Origin: Opitutia bacterium
Lineage (GTDB): Bacteria; Verrucomicrobiota; Verrucomicrobiae; Opitutales; UBA953
Assembly (NCBI GenBank): GCA_004558035.1
Contig: SFEJ01000004.1
Span: 1-64,000 of the forward strand
Length of the DNA stretch: 64,000 nucleotides
Reading direction: 5' to 3'
Every line of letters begins with the position of its first letter. The first letter of the stretch is position 1. This document shows, one piece after another, positions 49,874-58,359 of the stretch. The notes beneath the pieces were generated by a model. That model had not been told where the DNA came from and did no database searches. It saw nothing but the letters and a program-made list of their open reading frames with translations. The translations under genes were made by a program, and so were the position numbers.

Positions 49874-49908
49874 AAAAAAACGTCCCCGAGGATTTCTCCC
49901 CGGGGACG
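49874..49908 (-). terminator. Terminator of PEP-CTERM gene 2
   Basis: Near-identical to 40669-40703: CGTCCCCGGGG/CCTCGGGGACG stem on the minus strand followed by seven T, then a CACACA tract on the gene side. Confidence 0.85.
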
Positions 49909-49916
49909 CACACAAT

Positions 49917-49997
49917 GAAAAAGTCGAAGAGTCGAAAAAGTTTAAAAGCTTGAAAAGTAATTACCTTTTAAACTCCTCGACTCCTCCACTTTTAAAC
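49917..49997. repeat. Tandem-arm inverted repeat, AGTCGA/TTTAAA type
   Basis: Left arm AAAAAGTCGAAGAGTCGAAA, then AAGTTTAAAAGC; right arm CCTTTTAAACTCCTCGACTC, then CTCCACTTTTAAAC; centre near AAGTAATTACC. Directly downstream of the PEP-CTERM gene 2 stop. Confidence 0.85.
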
Positions 49998-49998
49998 T

Positions 49999-52900
49999 TT
50001 ATTTCCTCCGGCGTCGGCGCGTTCCCGCGAGCGCGAGCGCCGCCAGGCCCGCCAGCAGACCGAACTGCGAAGGCTCCGGAATCGACATAGTCAGCTTCAG
50101 CTTGTTGCCTTCATACGCCAACGAGGAAGTCCAGCCCGACTTGTCCCAGCCTTTCAGCTCGAGATAATCCGTCAGATCCAGAGCTTCGATTTCGCGGAAC
50201 GAAAAGGTCGTTCCCGCCGCGAGAGTGAACACCGGCTCAAGCGAAACCGCGGTTCCCTCCGCGAGCGTCACCTCGAACGTTTCCGTCGCGTTCTGCAGAT
50301 TCGAGAAATCCACGACGATCTTCGCTCCCGGCGCGAGCACGATGCCGCCGGAAACGTCCGTGATCGTCACGCCCGCCGCGACGACGAGCTCGCCGTTCGC
50401 GCCGACCGTCACCGTTCCCGTTCCGAGCGCGGTCGAGCTCCCCACGACGAGCCTTCCCGACTCGATCGTCACGCCGCCCGAAAACGTGTTGTTCCCGCAC
50501 AGCGTCAGCTCGCCCGCGCCCGCCACCTTCAGCGCTCCCGAGCCGGAAATCGCGTCGGAAATCACGATTTCCGCGCCTGAATTCGTGAACGTCTTCGTCG
50601 CCGCGTCATATCTGCTCGTGTTGACGAGGCTCGTCGTTCCCGCGCCGAGCGCGATCGGAAGCGAACCGCCGGAAATCGTCAGCGAGTTCGAGCTCGTGCC
50701 CAGCGTGCCGCCGTTCAGATTGAGCGAGCTTCCGCCGATTCCGTCCGAATTGATGCTCGCCGCGATCAGCGCGCCGCCGCGGTTCACGTTCATGACGCCG
50801 TCGCGCGACAAATTCAGCGTGCCGATCGTCGCCGTGTTGCCGATGTTCAGCTTCCCCGAACTCAGCGTCAGCGTGCTGATCGTCGCCTCGCCGCTGAAGG
50901 TCGTCGTCGCCGCGGCGTTCGTGAAGCCGCCGAGATTCACCGTTCCCGTGAGCGTCAGCGCGCCGCCGTCGGTACGCCTCAGCGTCCCTTCGCCGGAGAT
51001 GTCGCTCGCGAGCGTGACGTTCCCGTATTTGTACACGCGGAGCACGCCGCCTTCCGCGCCGACTTCGATCGCCGTGGCGAACGTGCGGGAGACGTAGGCG
51101 CTCGCGGTCGAATCCGTGTTGTCCGCGTTGCGGAAAAGCAGACCGCCGCCGTTGAGCACGACTTTTTGCGCGCCGCCGAGAAGCCCGGGCTCAATCGCGG
51201 ACGCCTCGCCCCCTTTCTGCATATTGAGGAGACCTTTCACGACTTCCACCGTTCCCGTGAAACCGCTTCCGATCGGCATTCTGCTTAACGTGGGGTCGCC
51301 TCCTCCGGTGTCGGACAGGTCGCCGACCGCGTTGATGCGCAGCGTTCCCGTCCCGGAAACGCCGGCGAGAGAAATTTCGCCGTGCGCGGAATCCGTGATT
51401 TCGTAGACGGAGCCGTCGGCGAGAGCCGCCTTCGTGCCGTTCGCGCTGACCGCGCCGAGAGAAAGCTTCGCGTCACGTCCGATCGTGATGCCGCCGCCGA
51501 CCGCGAGCCTGCCGCCCGAGAGCGAAACCGCCGCGCCGTCCGCGACGGTCATCGTTCCCGCGCGAACGCCGTCGTCCTCTATGGTCACGCTCGCGTCGCC
51601 GGAGAACGTGACCTCGTCGAGATTGAAGAACGAAGTCGAAGCGGCGTCCGTTCCGATGGTCCACGACTTGTTGTCCGCGGCGTAATCCCATCTTCCCGAA
51701 GCGCCGCCATTCCACGTCAGCTTGCCCGCCGTGCCGTCGACGACCGTCACCGTGCCGTCCTTCGCGAACGTCGCGCTCATGCCGCGCCCGACGACGGAAG
51801 AGTGCGCGGCGTCGACGTTCGCCGTGCCGAGCTGCGCCCAATCTTCGCCGAGCGCCTGCGTGTCTCCGAGCGAAACGAGCGTGAACGTCGTGACGCCGCC
51901 TTCTCGCGTTCCCGTCAGCCCCGCGAGCGCGAAGACGGTCGTGTTCGCGGCCGTCAGATTCGCGCCGTCCGCGACTTCGATCGCGTTGGAAAGATTGACC
52001 TTGCCCGTGAGCGCGAGCGTTCCCGCCGAAACGACGATTTTCCCCGCGCCCGTCGTCGTCAGCGCCTGATCCGCGCCCTGCGCGAACGTGCCGCCGGAAA
52101 CCGAGATGTCGAGAACCCCGCCGGCGACCGTCACAGCGCCCGTGCCGAGCGCGTTCGCGTGCGCCGCGACGAGCGTTCCCGACTCGATTGTCGTCCCGCC
52201 GGAATAGGTGTTGTTCCCGCTCAGCGTCAGCGAGCCCGTGCCCGAAAGTTTCAGCGCTCCCGCGCCGGAAATCGCGTCGTCGATCGAGATTTGCGCGCCC
52301 GTGTCCGTGAACGCCTTCGTCTCCGTATCGTATTTGTTCGTGTTGACGAAATTCGTCGTGTTTTCGCCGAGCACGATCGGAAGCGGGCCGGCGGAAATCG
52401 TCAGCGAATCCGAGCTCGTGCCCAGCGTGCCGCCGTTCAGGTTCAGCGAGCTTCCGTTCAAAAAGTCCGCGGCGGCGACTTTCCCGACGATCAGAAGACC
52501 GCCCGAGTTCACGTTCAGAATCGAGCCTTTGTCGGCGCCTTCCGAGTTCTGTCCGAACGTCAAGGTCTGCGCCGCGAGCGTGCCGCCTCTGTTGACGTTC
52601 ATCGTTCCGAAACCGTCGCGCGCGATCCGCAGATCGCCGCCCACGGAAACGCGGCCCGAAACGTTCGTCGTCGCGACGGAGTCGAAATTCCCCGAAACGT
52701 TCAGCTCTCCCTTGGAGGCGATTTCGAGGGACGAGGAATTCCCCGCTCCCGAAGAACCGACGTAATCTCCCGTCACCGTCGCGACGTTCGAAACGTTCAG
52801 CTTTCCCGAATCATGCTTCAGCGCGCCGATCGTCGCCGTGTTTTTGATGTTCAGCTCCCCCGAGCTCATCGTCAGCGTGCCGAGCGTCGTCTTGCCGTTG

Positions 52901-54465
52901 AAATTCGTCGTTGCCGCGGCGTTCGTGAAGCCGCCGAGATTCAGCGTTCCCGTGAGCGTCAGCACGCCGCCGTCGGTGCGCCTCAGCGTCCCCTCGCCGG
53001 AGATGTCGCTCGCAAGCGTAAGACTCCCGGAACTGTACACGCGGATCACGCCGCCCTGAGCGCCGACTTCGATCTTCACGGAGAACGTGCCGGGTTTGTA
53101 GCTGGGCGTGAACGAATTCGTGTTGTTCACTCCGCGGAAAAGCAGACCGCCGCCGTTGAGCACGATTTTTTGCGCGCCGCCGAGCCGCTCGGGAGCAAGC
53201 GCGGACTGGTTGTTGTCTGAGGAATAGGCGCCGCCCGCCAGCATGTCCACAAGGCCTTTCGCGATTTCCACCGTTCCCGTGAAATCGTTTCCGATCTTCA
53301 CGGAGCTGAACGTCTTATCGCCTCCTCCGGTGTCGGAAAGATTGCCGACCGCGTTGAGGCGCAGCGTTCCCGTCCCGGAGACGCCGGTGAGAGAAATTTC
53401 GCCGCCCGAGGACGCCGTGATTTCATAGACGGAACCGTCGGCGAGGCTCGCCTTCGCGCCGTTCGCGCTGTCCGCGCCGAAAGAAAGCTTCGCGCCGCGT
53501 CCGATCGTGATGCCGCCGACGACCGCGAGCCGGCCGCCCGAGAGCGAAACCGTCGCGCCGTCCGCGACGGTCATCGTTCCCGCGGTGACGCCGCCGTCCG
53601 CGACGGTCACGCTCGCAACGCCGGAGAACGCGACGTCGTCGTAGTCGCGAAAGACGTCGGCGACGCCCGCGTTGGTCCAGTTCGCAGTCGTCGTGTCCCA
53701 CGTTCCCGAAGCGTCGCCGTTCCACGTCAGATTCCTGCTGCCGAAATCGTCCGGAGTCGCGTCGCCTTCGGCGGTGTAGGTGGAGACGCCGGAGCCGCTC
53801 GCGAGCGAGTAGAACGCGGTCGCCGCGGGAACGGCGGAAAAGGCGCCGCGCACGCTGAATACGGAGGCGGGAAGAAGCCTTCCCGCGCCGGAAGCGGAGG
53901 AAGTCGCCGCGTCGGAACTCGTTTCCGCGTCGGCGGCGCCCGCCGAACCGAGCGGAGCGATCACGACGGAATCATGCGCGAGCTCGTCGGTTTCAGCATC
54001 CGTTCCCGCGGAGGAAACGGAGGCGGAAGCCGTCGTCTCGGACACGGCGGGAACGCCTGAGTTCTCGGGAGCGACCGCAACGCCGCCGCCGGAAGAAAGA
54101 CCGCCGCCGGTACCCTTGGCGGAACGGATGCCCGCGAAACGCGCGGAAACGACGTAGCGCGCGATCCACGCGCGCATCATCGCCTCAGTGGAAAATTCGT
54201 CGGCGGTTTTCTTCGCGACGCGAGAATCGGTTTTGGCGGAGAAGAGGAGTTCGAGAGCCGCGGCGTCGGCGGAGGAAACGTCGTTTTCGGCGTCGCTTTC
54301 GCTCTCGGCCGCCTTCTGATCGGCGCAGGCGAGAAGGTTTTCGACGTCTTCGGAGATTACGGTTTCAGAGAGAGCGGGCGTCGTCCGCGCCGCCTCGTTC
54401 GCGTAGGCGGTAAGTCCCGCCGCCGCGGCGATGAGCGTTGAAATGAACAGGCGTTTCGCATTCAT
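49999..54465 (-). CDS. PEP-CTERM autotransporter-type beta-strand-repeat surface protein 2
   Basis: 1488 aa. It has a signal peptide (LFISTLIAAAAGLTAYANEA), an acidic low-complexity region (about 30-240, rich in S, A, E, D), then a repeat passenger containing a large internal duplication: LTWNGDASGTWD with SLADGSVYEITASSGGEISL (about 245-560), and LTWNGGASGRWD with ALADGSVYEITDSAHGEISL (about 960-1260). Strand repeats such as GTGSLTLSGNNTYSGGTTIE abound. It ends in SIPEPSQFGLLAGLAALALA and then GTRRRRRK, the exosortase signal. It shares its 3-prime terminator and repeats with gene 1 and is read toward mraZ. Confidence 0.93.
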   Translation of the reverse strand: MNAKRLFISTLIAAAAGLTAYANEAARTTPALSETVISEDVENLLACADQKAAESESDAENDVSSADAAALELLFSAKTDSRVAKKTADEFSTEAMMRAWIARYVVSARFAGIRSAKGTGGGLSSGGGVAVAPENSGVPAVSETTASASVSSAGTDAETDELAHDSVVIAPLGSAGAADAETSSDAATSSASGAGRLLPASVFSVRGAFSAVPAATAFYSLASGSGVSTYTAEGDATPDDFGSRNLTWNGDASGTWDTTTANWTNAGVADVFRDYDDVAFSGVASVTVADGGVTAGTMTVADGATVSLSGGRLAVVGGITIGRGAKLSFGADSANGAKASLADGSVYEITASSGGEISLTGVSGTGTLRLNAVGNLSDTGGGDKTFSSVKIGNDFTGTVEIAKGLVDMLAGGAYSSDNNQSALAPERLGGAQKIVLNGGGLLFRGVNNTNSFTPSYKPGTFSVKIEVGAQGGVIRVYSSGSLTLASDISGEGTLRRTDGGVLTLTGTLNLGGFTNAAATTNFNGKTTLGTLTMSSGELNIKNTATIGALKHDSGKLNVSNVATVTGDYVGSSGAGNSSSLEIASKGELNVSGNFDSVATTNVSGRVSVGGDLRIARDGFGTMNVNRGGTLAAQTLTFGQNSEGADKGSILNVNSGGLLIVGKVAAADFLNGSSLNLNGGTLGTSSDSLTISAGPLPIVLGENTTNFVNTNKYDTETKAFTDTGAQISIDDAISGAGALKLSGTGSLTLSGNNTYSGGTTIESGTLVAAHANALGTGAVTVAGGVLDISVSGGTFAQGADQALTTTGAGKIVVSAGTLALTGKVNLSNAIEVADGANLTAANTTVFALAGLTGTREGGVTTFTLVSLGDTQALGEDWAQLGTANVDAAHSSVVGRGMSATFAKDGTVTVVDGTAGKLTWNGGASGRWDYAADNKSWTIGTDAASTSFFNLDEVTFSGDASVTIEDDGVRAGTMTVADGAAVSLSGGRLAVGGGITIGRDAKLSLGAVSANGTKAALADGSVYEITDSAHGEISLAGVSGTGTLRINAVGDLSDTGGGDPTLSRMPIGSGFTGTVEVVKGLLNMQKGGEASAIEPGLLGGAQKVVLNGGGLLFRNADNTDSTASAYVSRTFATAIEVGAEGGVLRVYKYGNVTLASDISGEGTLRRTDGGALTLTGTVNLGGFTNAAATTTFSGEATISTLTLSSGKLNIGNTATIGTLNLSRDGVMNVNRGGALIAASINSDGIGGSSLNLNGGTLGTSSNSLTISGGSLPIALGAGTTSLVNTSRYDAATKTFTNSGAEIVISDAISGSGALKVAGAGELTLCGNNTFSGGVTIESGRLVVGSSTALGTGTVTVGANGELVVAAGVTITDVSGGIVLAPGAKIVVDFSNLQNATETFEVTLAEGTAVSLEPVFTLAAGTTFSFREIEALDLTDYLELKGWDKSGWTSSLAYEGNKLKLTMSIPEPSQFGLLAGLAALALAGTRRRRRK

Positions 54466-54595
54466 GGTGAAAAGTTAATTCTCTATTTTTAAATTCAAAT
54501 TGAGGTTTTATTATGGACGGTTATGAATACCGAGGGGGAAACGCCGCGCAGCCCTTTGTTCATCACGTTTTGAGCAACAAATAAATATAAGTCTT

Positions 54596-54830
54596 GTTTT
54601 AACGCAAAGAACGCGAAGATTTTCGACCGCGAAGTCAAAGGAAGTTAAAGAAAGTTTTTAACCGCGAATTGACGCGAATTTTCACGAATTTCGACCGGCG
54701 TTCCCGTGAAAACCGCGTCCCTTTTCCAAAAATCTTTGCGTCTTGGCGCCTTTGCGGGGAAAATTCGCGTTCCCGCGAACGTCTGCCCAAAAATTTCCGT
54801 GCTTTCCGTGTTTTCCGTGGTCAAAAATTC
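54596..54830. repeat. Composite intergenic repeat block (GCAAAGA, GCGAATT and TTCCGTG units)
   Basis: AACGCAAAGAACGCGAAGAT (54599-54618) is answered by ATCTTTGCGTCTTGGCGCCT, then TTGCGG (54732-54757). ACCGCGAATTGACGCGAATT (54660-54679) is answered by AAAATTCGCG (54759-54768). TTCCGTGCTTTCCGTGTTTT, then CCGTGG (54796-54821), is a lone arm of the CACGGAAA type. It fills the 480-bp gap upstream of rpoZ, where I see no gene. Confidence 0.75.
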
Positions 54831-54945
54831 GAACTTGCCACGGTATTCATAACCGAGGGACGGCGAATCGCGAAAGCCGCGCGCACGATAATTCTTGCCA
54901 ATCCCGGAAAATCCGTCATGATTGCTTATTCAATTTTTTATCAAC

Positions 54946-55158
54946 GTGAGAGAAGAATACCTTAGACAAGCCAACAAGGTCATCAAAGACCCGAACATTC
55001 TCGTCAACGTCGTCTCGCGCCGCGTCCGCCAGCTTCAGCACGAAGGCATGCAGCCGCTCGTGGACACGCTCGAAAAGCTCGAACCCGAAGACGTCGCCCT
55101 GCGCGAGATTATCGAAGGGAAGCTTTCCTACGAGCTGCCCGACGAACTGCTCAAATAA
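54946..55158 (+). CDS. rpoZ: RNA polymerase omega subunit
   Basis: 70 aa from GTG 54946. REEYLRQANKVIKDPNILVN, VVSRRVRQLQHEG and VALREIIEGKLSYELPDELL match short omega subunits of the phylum. The GTG start is chosen because REEYL is the conserved N-terminus; no ribosome site or nearby in-frame ATG exists. Omega aids assembly of the beta-prime subunit. A strong terminator separates it from smpB. Confidence 0.85.
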   Translation: MREEYLRQANKVIKDPNILVNVVSRRVRQLQHEGMQPLVDTLEKLEPEDVALREIIEGKLSYELPDELLK

Positions 55159-55180
55159 TCGACGGTTCCGCGGACATTTC

Positions 55181-55230
55181 GAAGGGCAGACTTCCTCTTC
55201 CTCGGGGAAAGTTCTGCCCTTCTTTTTTTT
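55181..55230 (+). terminator. Terminator of rpoZ
   Basis: Perfect 10-bp stem GAAGGGCAGA/TCTGCCCTTC with a 22-nt loop and eight T, ending 6 bp before the smpB GTG. Confidence 0.88.
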
Positions 55231-55235
55231 ACACG

Positions 55236-55709
55236 GTGAGCAAGAAAAAAGACAACGGACGGCAAAGCGAGATCCGCAATCCGAAGGCGGCGCGCGACTA
55301 CGAGCTCGGCGAGCGCGTCGAGGCGGGGCTCGCCCTCACGGGAACGGAAGTCAAGGCGCTGCGCGCCGGACGCGCGAACATCGCGGACGCGTTCGTGCGC
55401 ATCGACGCCGACCGCATTCCGACGCTCTACCACGCGCACATTTCCGAATACGATTTCGGGAACGTGAACAACCACAATCCCTACCGCCCGCGCAGGCTGC
55501 TTCTGCACGCCAAGGAAATCCGCAGACTGCTCGGCGCGATTCAGGCCGGAGGCATGACGATCGTGCCGCTGAAGATTTACTTCGCGCACGGTCTCGCGAA
55601 GCTGCAGATCGCGCTCGGCAAGGGGAAAAAGCTCTTCGACAAGCGAGCCGACCTCAAAAAACGCGACGACGAACGCTACATCAGACGCATGCTCGGAAAA
55701 CGGCGCTGA
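55236..55709 (+). CDS. smpB: SsrA-binding protein SmpB
   Basis: 157 aa from GTG 55236. Family motifs are NPKAARDYELGERVEAGLAL, TGTEVKALRAGRANIADAFV, YRPRRLLLHAKEI and the basic tail KKLFDKRADLKKRDDERYIR. It brings tmRNA to stalled ribosomes. The tmRNA gene itself appears to carry the island at the left end of this window. The start lies within 6 bp of the preceding terminator, so translation begins almost at the 5-prime end of any transcript starting there, or transcription must read through the terminator. Confidence 0.95.
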   Translation: MSKKKDNGRQSEIRNPKAARDYELGERVEAGLALTGTEVKALRAGRANIADAFVRIDADRIPTLYHAHISEYDFGNVNNHNPYRPRRLLLHAKEIRRLLGAIQAGGMTIVPLKIYFAHGLAKLQIALGKGKKLFDKRADLKKRDDERYIRRMLGKRR

Positions 55710-55762
55710 AAAACGGTTGACGCGCCGTTTCCGAAAAATTATATTGAACACTTATTTTGGAT

Positions 55763-56245
55763 ATGAAAACGAAAGCAACAAAAGCGAAACCTGCCAAAAA
55801 AGCCACGGTGAAATCCGCCGCGAAGCCCGCCGCCGCTCCGAAAGCGACGACGAAGGCTCCGGTGAAAGCCGCGGCCCCCGTCGCTCCCGCCCCGAAGAAG
55901 GCGTGCGCGACGAAGAAGGTCTGCGCCACCAAAAAGCCGGAAACGGCCAAGAAAGCGACGACGGAAGCCCCCGAGGCTCCCGCCAAGAAGAAACTGACGC
56001 GCATCGTCGCGCATGTCGATGTGGGCTGGGGCAAACAGCTCTACATCCGCGGCGAAGGCGCCGGTCTCAGCTGGGAACAGGGAATCCCGATGCTCTGCGA
56101 AAACGACACGGAATGGCATTGGGTCGCGGAAACGGACGCGGGTCCGATTTCCTTCAAGTTCCTCATCGACGACAAGACGTGGGCGCTCGGCGAAAACATC
56201 ACCATCAACGCCGGCGACGTCCACATCTCGGAACCGACGTTCTGA
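55763..56245 (+). CDS. Lys/Ala/Pro-rich tail protein with starch-binding-like beta domain
   Basis: 160 aa from ATG 55763. Residues 1-75 are a histone-H1-like AKP tail (TKAKPAKKATVKSAAKPAAA). The C-terminal 80 residues form a CBM20/48-like beta sandwich: IVAHVDVGWGKQLYIRGEGA, LSWEQGIPMLCEND, TEWHWVAETDAGPISFKFLI, and DDKTWALGENITI. The combination of a nucleic-acid-binding tail and a glycan-binding-type fold is odd; it may tether glycogen to nucleoid or ribosomes, or the fold may bind something else. Its own terminator follows. Confidence 0.75.
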   Translation: MKTKATKAKPAKKATVKSAAKPAAAPKATTKAPVKAAAPVAPAPKKACATKKVCATKKPETAKKATTEAPEAPAKKKLTRIVAHVDVGWGKQLYIRGEGAGLSWEQGIPMLCENDTEWHWVAETDAGPISFKFLIDDKTWALGENITINAGDVHISEPTF

Positions 56246-56277
56246 TTTTCCGGAAAACGTCTCCGGACCAGGCAGAA

Positions 56278-56308
56278 ACGCGCGACGATTTCGTTGCGCG
56301 TTTTTTTT
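56278..56308 (+). terminator. Terminator of the AKP-tail gene
   Basis: ACGCGCGACGA/CGTTGCGCGT imperfect stem with a short loop and eight T, 32 bp after the stop. Confidence 0.75.
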
Positions 56309-56441
56309 GCGCCCGAAAACGCGGATTTCGGCGACCGCCCCGCCCGCCCTGCTCCGGAGGAAAAACGTTGACGGAAAGACGAAACCAGAGCTTCTTGATG
56401 GGAATTATTTTGTTCGTCGTCGCTTTTTCGGAGCGTCTTTC

Positions 56442-56720
56442 CGCGAAAACCCGGGGACGCGCACGGCGGAAAACGTCCGCGCGATCGTGCGCGAGCTGCG
56501 TTTTTCGGGCTGCCCGAACTCGTGCACTTCGCACCAGTCGGGACGCTTCGGCTTCAACGGCTTCAAGAAAATGCTCGACGGCAAGATGACGGAAGGCTTC
56601 GTGCTCTGGGAACGCCCGGCGGACGTTCCCGCGATGGGCGCGGACACGGGCCGCTTCGTTCCCGCCGCCGGGCTCCCCGAAGCCGTCGTCCGCCTCGTCC
56701 GCGAAAATCTCCTGCGCTGA
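56442..56720 (+). pseudogene. Nitrite/sulfite-reductase-like C-terminal fragment
   Basis: The frame reads ENVRAIVRELRFSGCPNSCT followed by HQSGRFGFNGFKKM and ends ETVVRLVRENL-like at 56720. FSGCPNSC with the following basic/Gly segment resembles the second cysteine pair of the siroheme-[4Fe-4S] reductases (GCPNxC). The first cysteine pair and the other several hundred residues are missing, and no start is present, so this is a relic. It lies between a terminator and tRNA-Glu, a common insertion and deletion hotspot. Confidence 0.55.
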
Positions 56721-56824
56721 AAAGCGCGGGAGCCGCGGCGCGCGCGTTCAGAGCGTTCCCGCGGGAACGGGAACCGCGCAGACCCTGCGCAGCTTCGGAC
56801 GACGACCGCGACTTCCGCCTTCGC

Positions 56825-56865
56825 AAAAAAGCCCGCGAAGCCTTTATCTATGCGGCTTAGCGGGC
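56825..56865 (-). terminator. tRNA-Glu terminator
   Basis: On the minus strand GCCCGC-TA-AGCC pairs with GGCT-TC-GCGGGC around a GCATAGATAAA loop, followed by six T. The loop resembles that of the ssrA terminator at 5585 (GCATAAACAAA). Confidence 0.85.
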
Positions 56866-56874
56866 TATTCAAGG

Positions 56875-56949
56875 TGGCACCCCGTAGCGGAATCGAACCG
56901 CTATTCTCAGAATGAGGTTCTGCTGTCCTAACCATTAGACGAACAGGGC
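56875..56949 (-). tRNA. tRNA-Glu (CTC anticodon), with atypical anticodon loop
   Basis: Cloverleaf from 56949: acceptor GCCCTGT with ACGGGGT, D stem GTCT/GGAC, T arm AGCGG-TTCGATT-CCGCT, discriminator G and encoded CCA. The anticodon region is GCAGA-ACCTCAT-TCTGA. Aligned to tRNA-Glu the anticodon is CTC, but position 33 is C and not the near-universal U, pair 27-43 is mismatched (G-A) and A32 can pair with T38. It is either a functional variant or a decaying copy. Confidence 0.8.
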
Positions 56950-57092
56950 GTTTAATGAGAACGAGGAAACAGAATTTCCCCGTTTTCGGCAAGCGAAAAA
57001 TTCGCGCATCGCGTTCTTCTTCGACGCGCGCGGACCGCGGCTCCCGCGCTTTCCGTTTTTCATTTTCCTTTTTTCGCGGTATCGTCGTCGGC

Positions 57093-58292
57093 ATGGAAAA
57101 TTTCGTTTACGGGAACAGAACGCTTTGGATCTTCGGGCGCGGGACGCAGTCGCGCCTCGGCGAATTCGTCGAACGCTTCGCGGGAACGCGCGGCAAGGTG
57201 CTCCTGCACTTCGGCGGGAACAGCATTCGGCGCAACGGGCTTTACGAACTCGCGAAGACGCAGCTGCGGGAACGCGGCGTCGCGTTCGTCGAGCTGGGCG
57301 GCGTAGTGCCGAATCCGCGGCTCGCGCTCGTGCGCGAGGGCGTCGAGCTGTGCCGCCGCGAGGGCGTGACGTTCATTCTCGCCGTCGGCGGCGGGAGCGT
57401 CATCGATTCCGCGAAGGCGATCGCGGCGGGCGTTCCCGAGGAAAACGGCGACGTGTGGGAGACCTTCGTCTCGCGGCGTCCGCTGAAGCGCGCGCTCGAC
57501 GTCGCGACCGTGCTGACGATTCCCGCGACGGGCTCGGAGATGAGCCCGAACACCGTGATCACCGACGAGGCGAGCGGCTACAAGCTCGGCTACGGCGACG
57601 AGAAGCTGCGCCCCGTCTTCAGCATCGTGAATCCGGAGCTGTTCTTCACGCTCCCGCCGAACCAGATCGCCAACGGCGTGAGCGACATGATGAGCCACAT
57701 CTTCGAGCGCTATTTCTCGAACACGCCGCATTGCGAAATCACCGACGGGCTCTGCGAAAGCGTGCTGCGCACCATCGTCCGCAACGCGCTCGCGCTGCGC
57801 GAAAATCCGCGCGACTACGACGCCTGGGCGGAAATCGGCTTCGCGGGAACGATCGCGCACAACAATCTGCTCGGGCTCGGGCGCGAGCAGGACTGGGCCT
57901 GCCACGGCATGGAGCACGAAATCAGCGCCGTGTACGACGTCGCGCACGGCGCGGGGCTCGCCGTCGTCACGCCTGCGTGGATGCGCTACGTGCTGCCGGA
58001 AAAATCCGCGAAGCTCGCGCAGTTCGCGCGAAACGTCTTCGGCGTTCCCGCGGGCGCGGACGACGCGGCGACGGCGCGCGCGGGCATCGACGCGCTCGTC
58101 GCCTTCTACGAAAAAATGGGGCTGCCCGTGACGATGCGCGCGCTCGGCGTTCCCGACGATTCGCGTTTCGAGGAGATGGCGAAAAAGGCGGTGCTGGGGC
58201 GTTCCCGCGACGGCCGCGAAATCCCGCAGGGCAACTTCCGCCGCCTCTACTCCCGCGACATCGTCGCGATCTACCGCCTCGCCGCGAAGTGA
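57093..58292 (+). CDS. Iron-containing alcohol dehydrogenase (YqhD/butanol-dehydrogenase type)
   Basis: 399 aa from ATG 57093. The N-terminal nucleotide domain has AVGGGSVIDSAKAIAAG; TIPATGSEMSPNTVITDE is typical of the BDH/YqhD group. Metal ligands are Asp and His in GVSDMMSHIFERYF and the two His in CHGMEHEISAVYDVAHGAGL. It likely reduces short aldehydes with NADPH. It stands alone; the GH110 gene starts 67 bp downstream. Confidence 0.92.
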   Translation: MENFVYGNRTLWIFGRGTQSRLGEFVERFAGTRGKVLLHFGGNSIRRNGLYELAKTQLRERGVAFVELGGVVPNPRLALVREGVELCRREGVTFILAVGGGSVIDSAKAIAAGVPEENGDVWETFVSRRPLKRALDVATVLTIPATGSEMSPNTVITDEASGYKLGYGDEKLRPVFSIVNPELFFTLPPNQIANGVSDMMSHIFERYFSNTPHCEITDGLCESVLRTIVRNALALRENPRDYDAWAEIGFAGTIAHNNLLGLGREQDWACHGMEHEISAVYDVAHGAGLAVVTPAWMRYVLPEKSAKLAQFARNVFGVPAGADDAATARAGIDALVAFYEKMGLPVTMRALGVPDDSRFEEMAKKAVLGRSRDGREIPQGNFRRLYSRDIVAIYRLAAK

Positions 58293-58359
58293 GGCAATCC
58301 CTGCCGCGAGGCGCGCGAAAACGCTCGCGCCGAGCGGGGGCGGCGGGGATAATCGCGGA

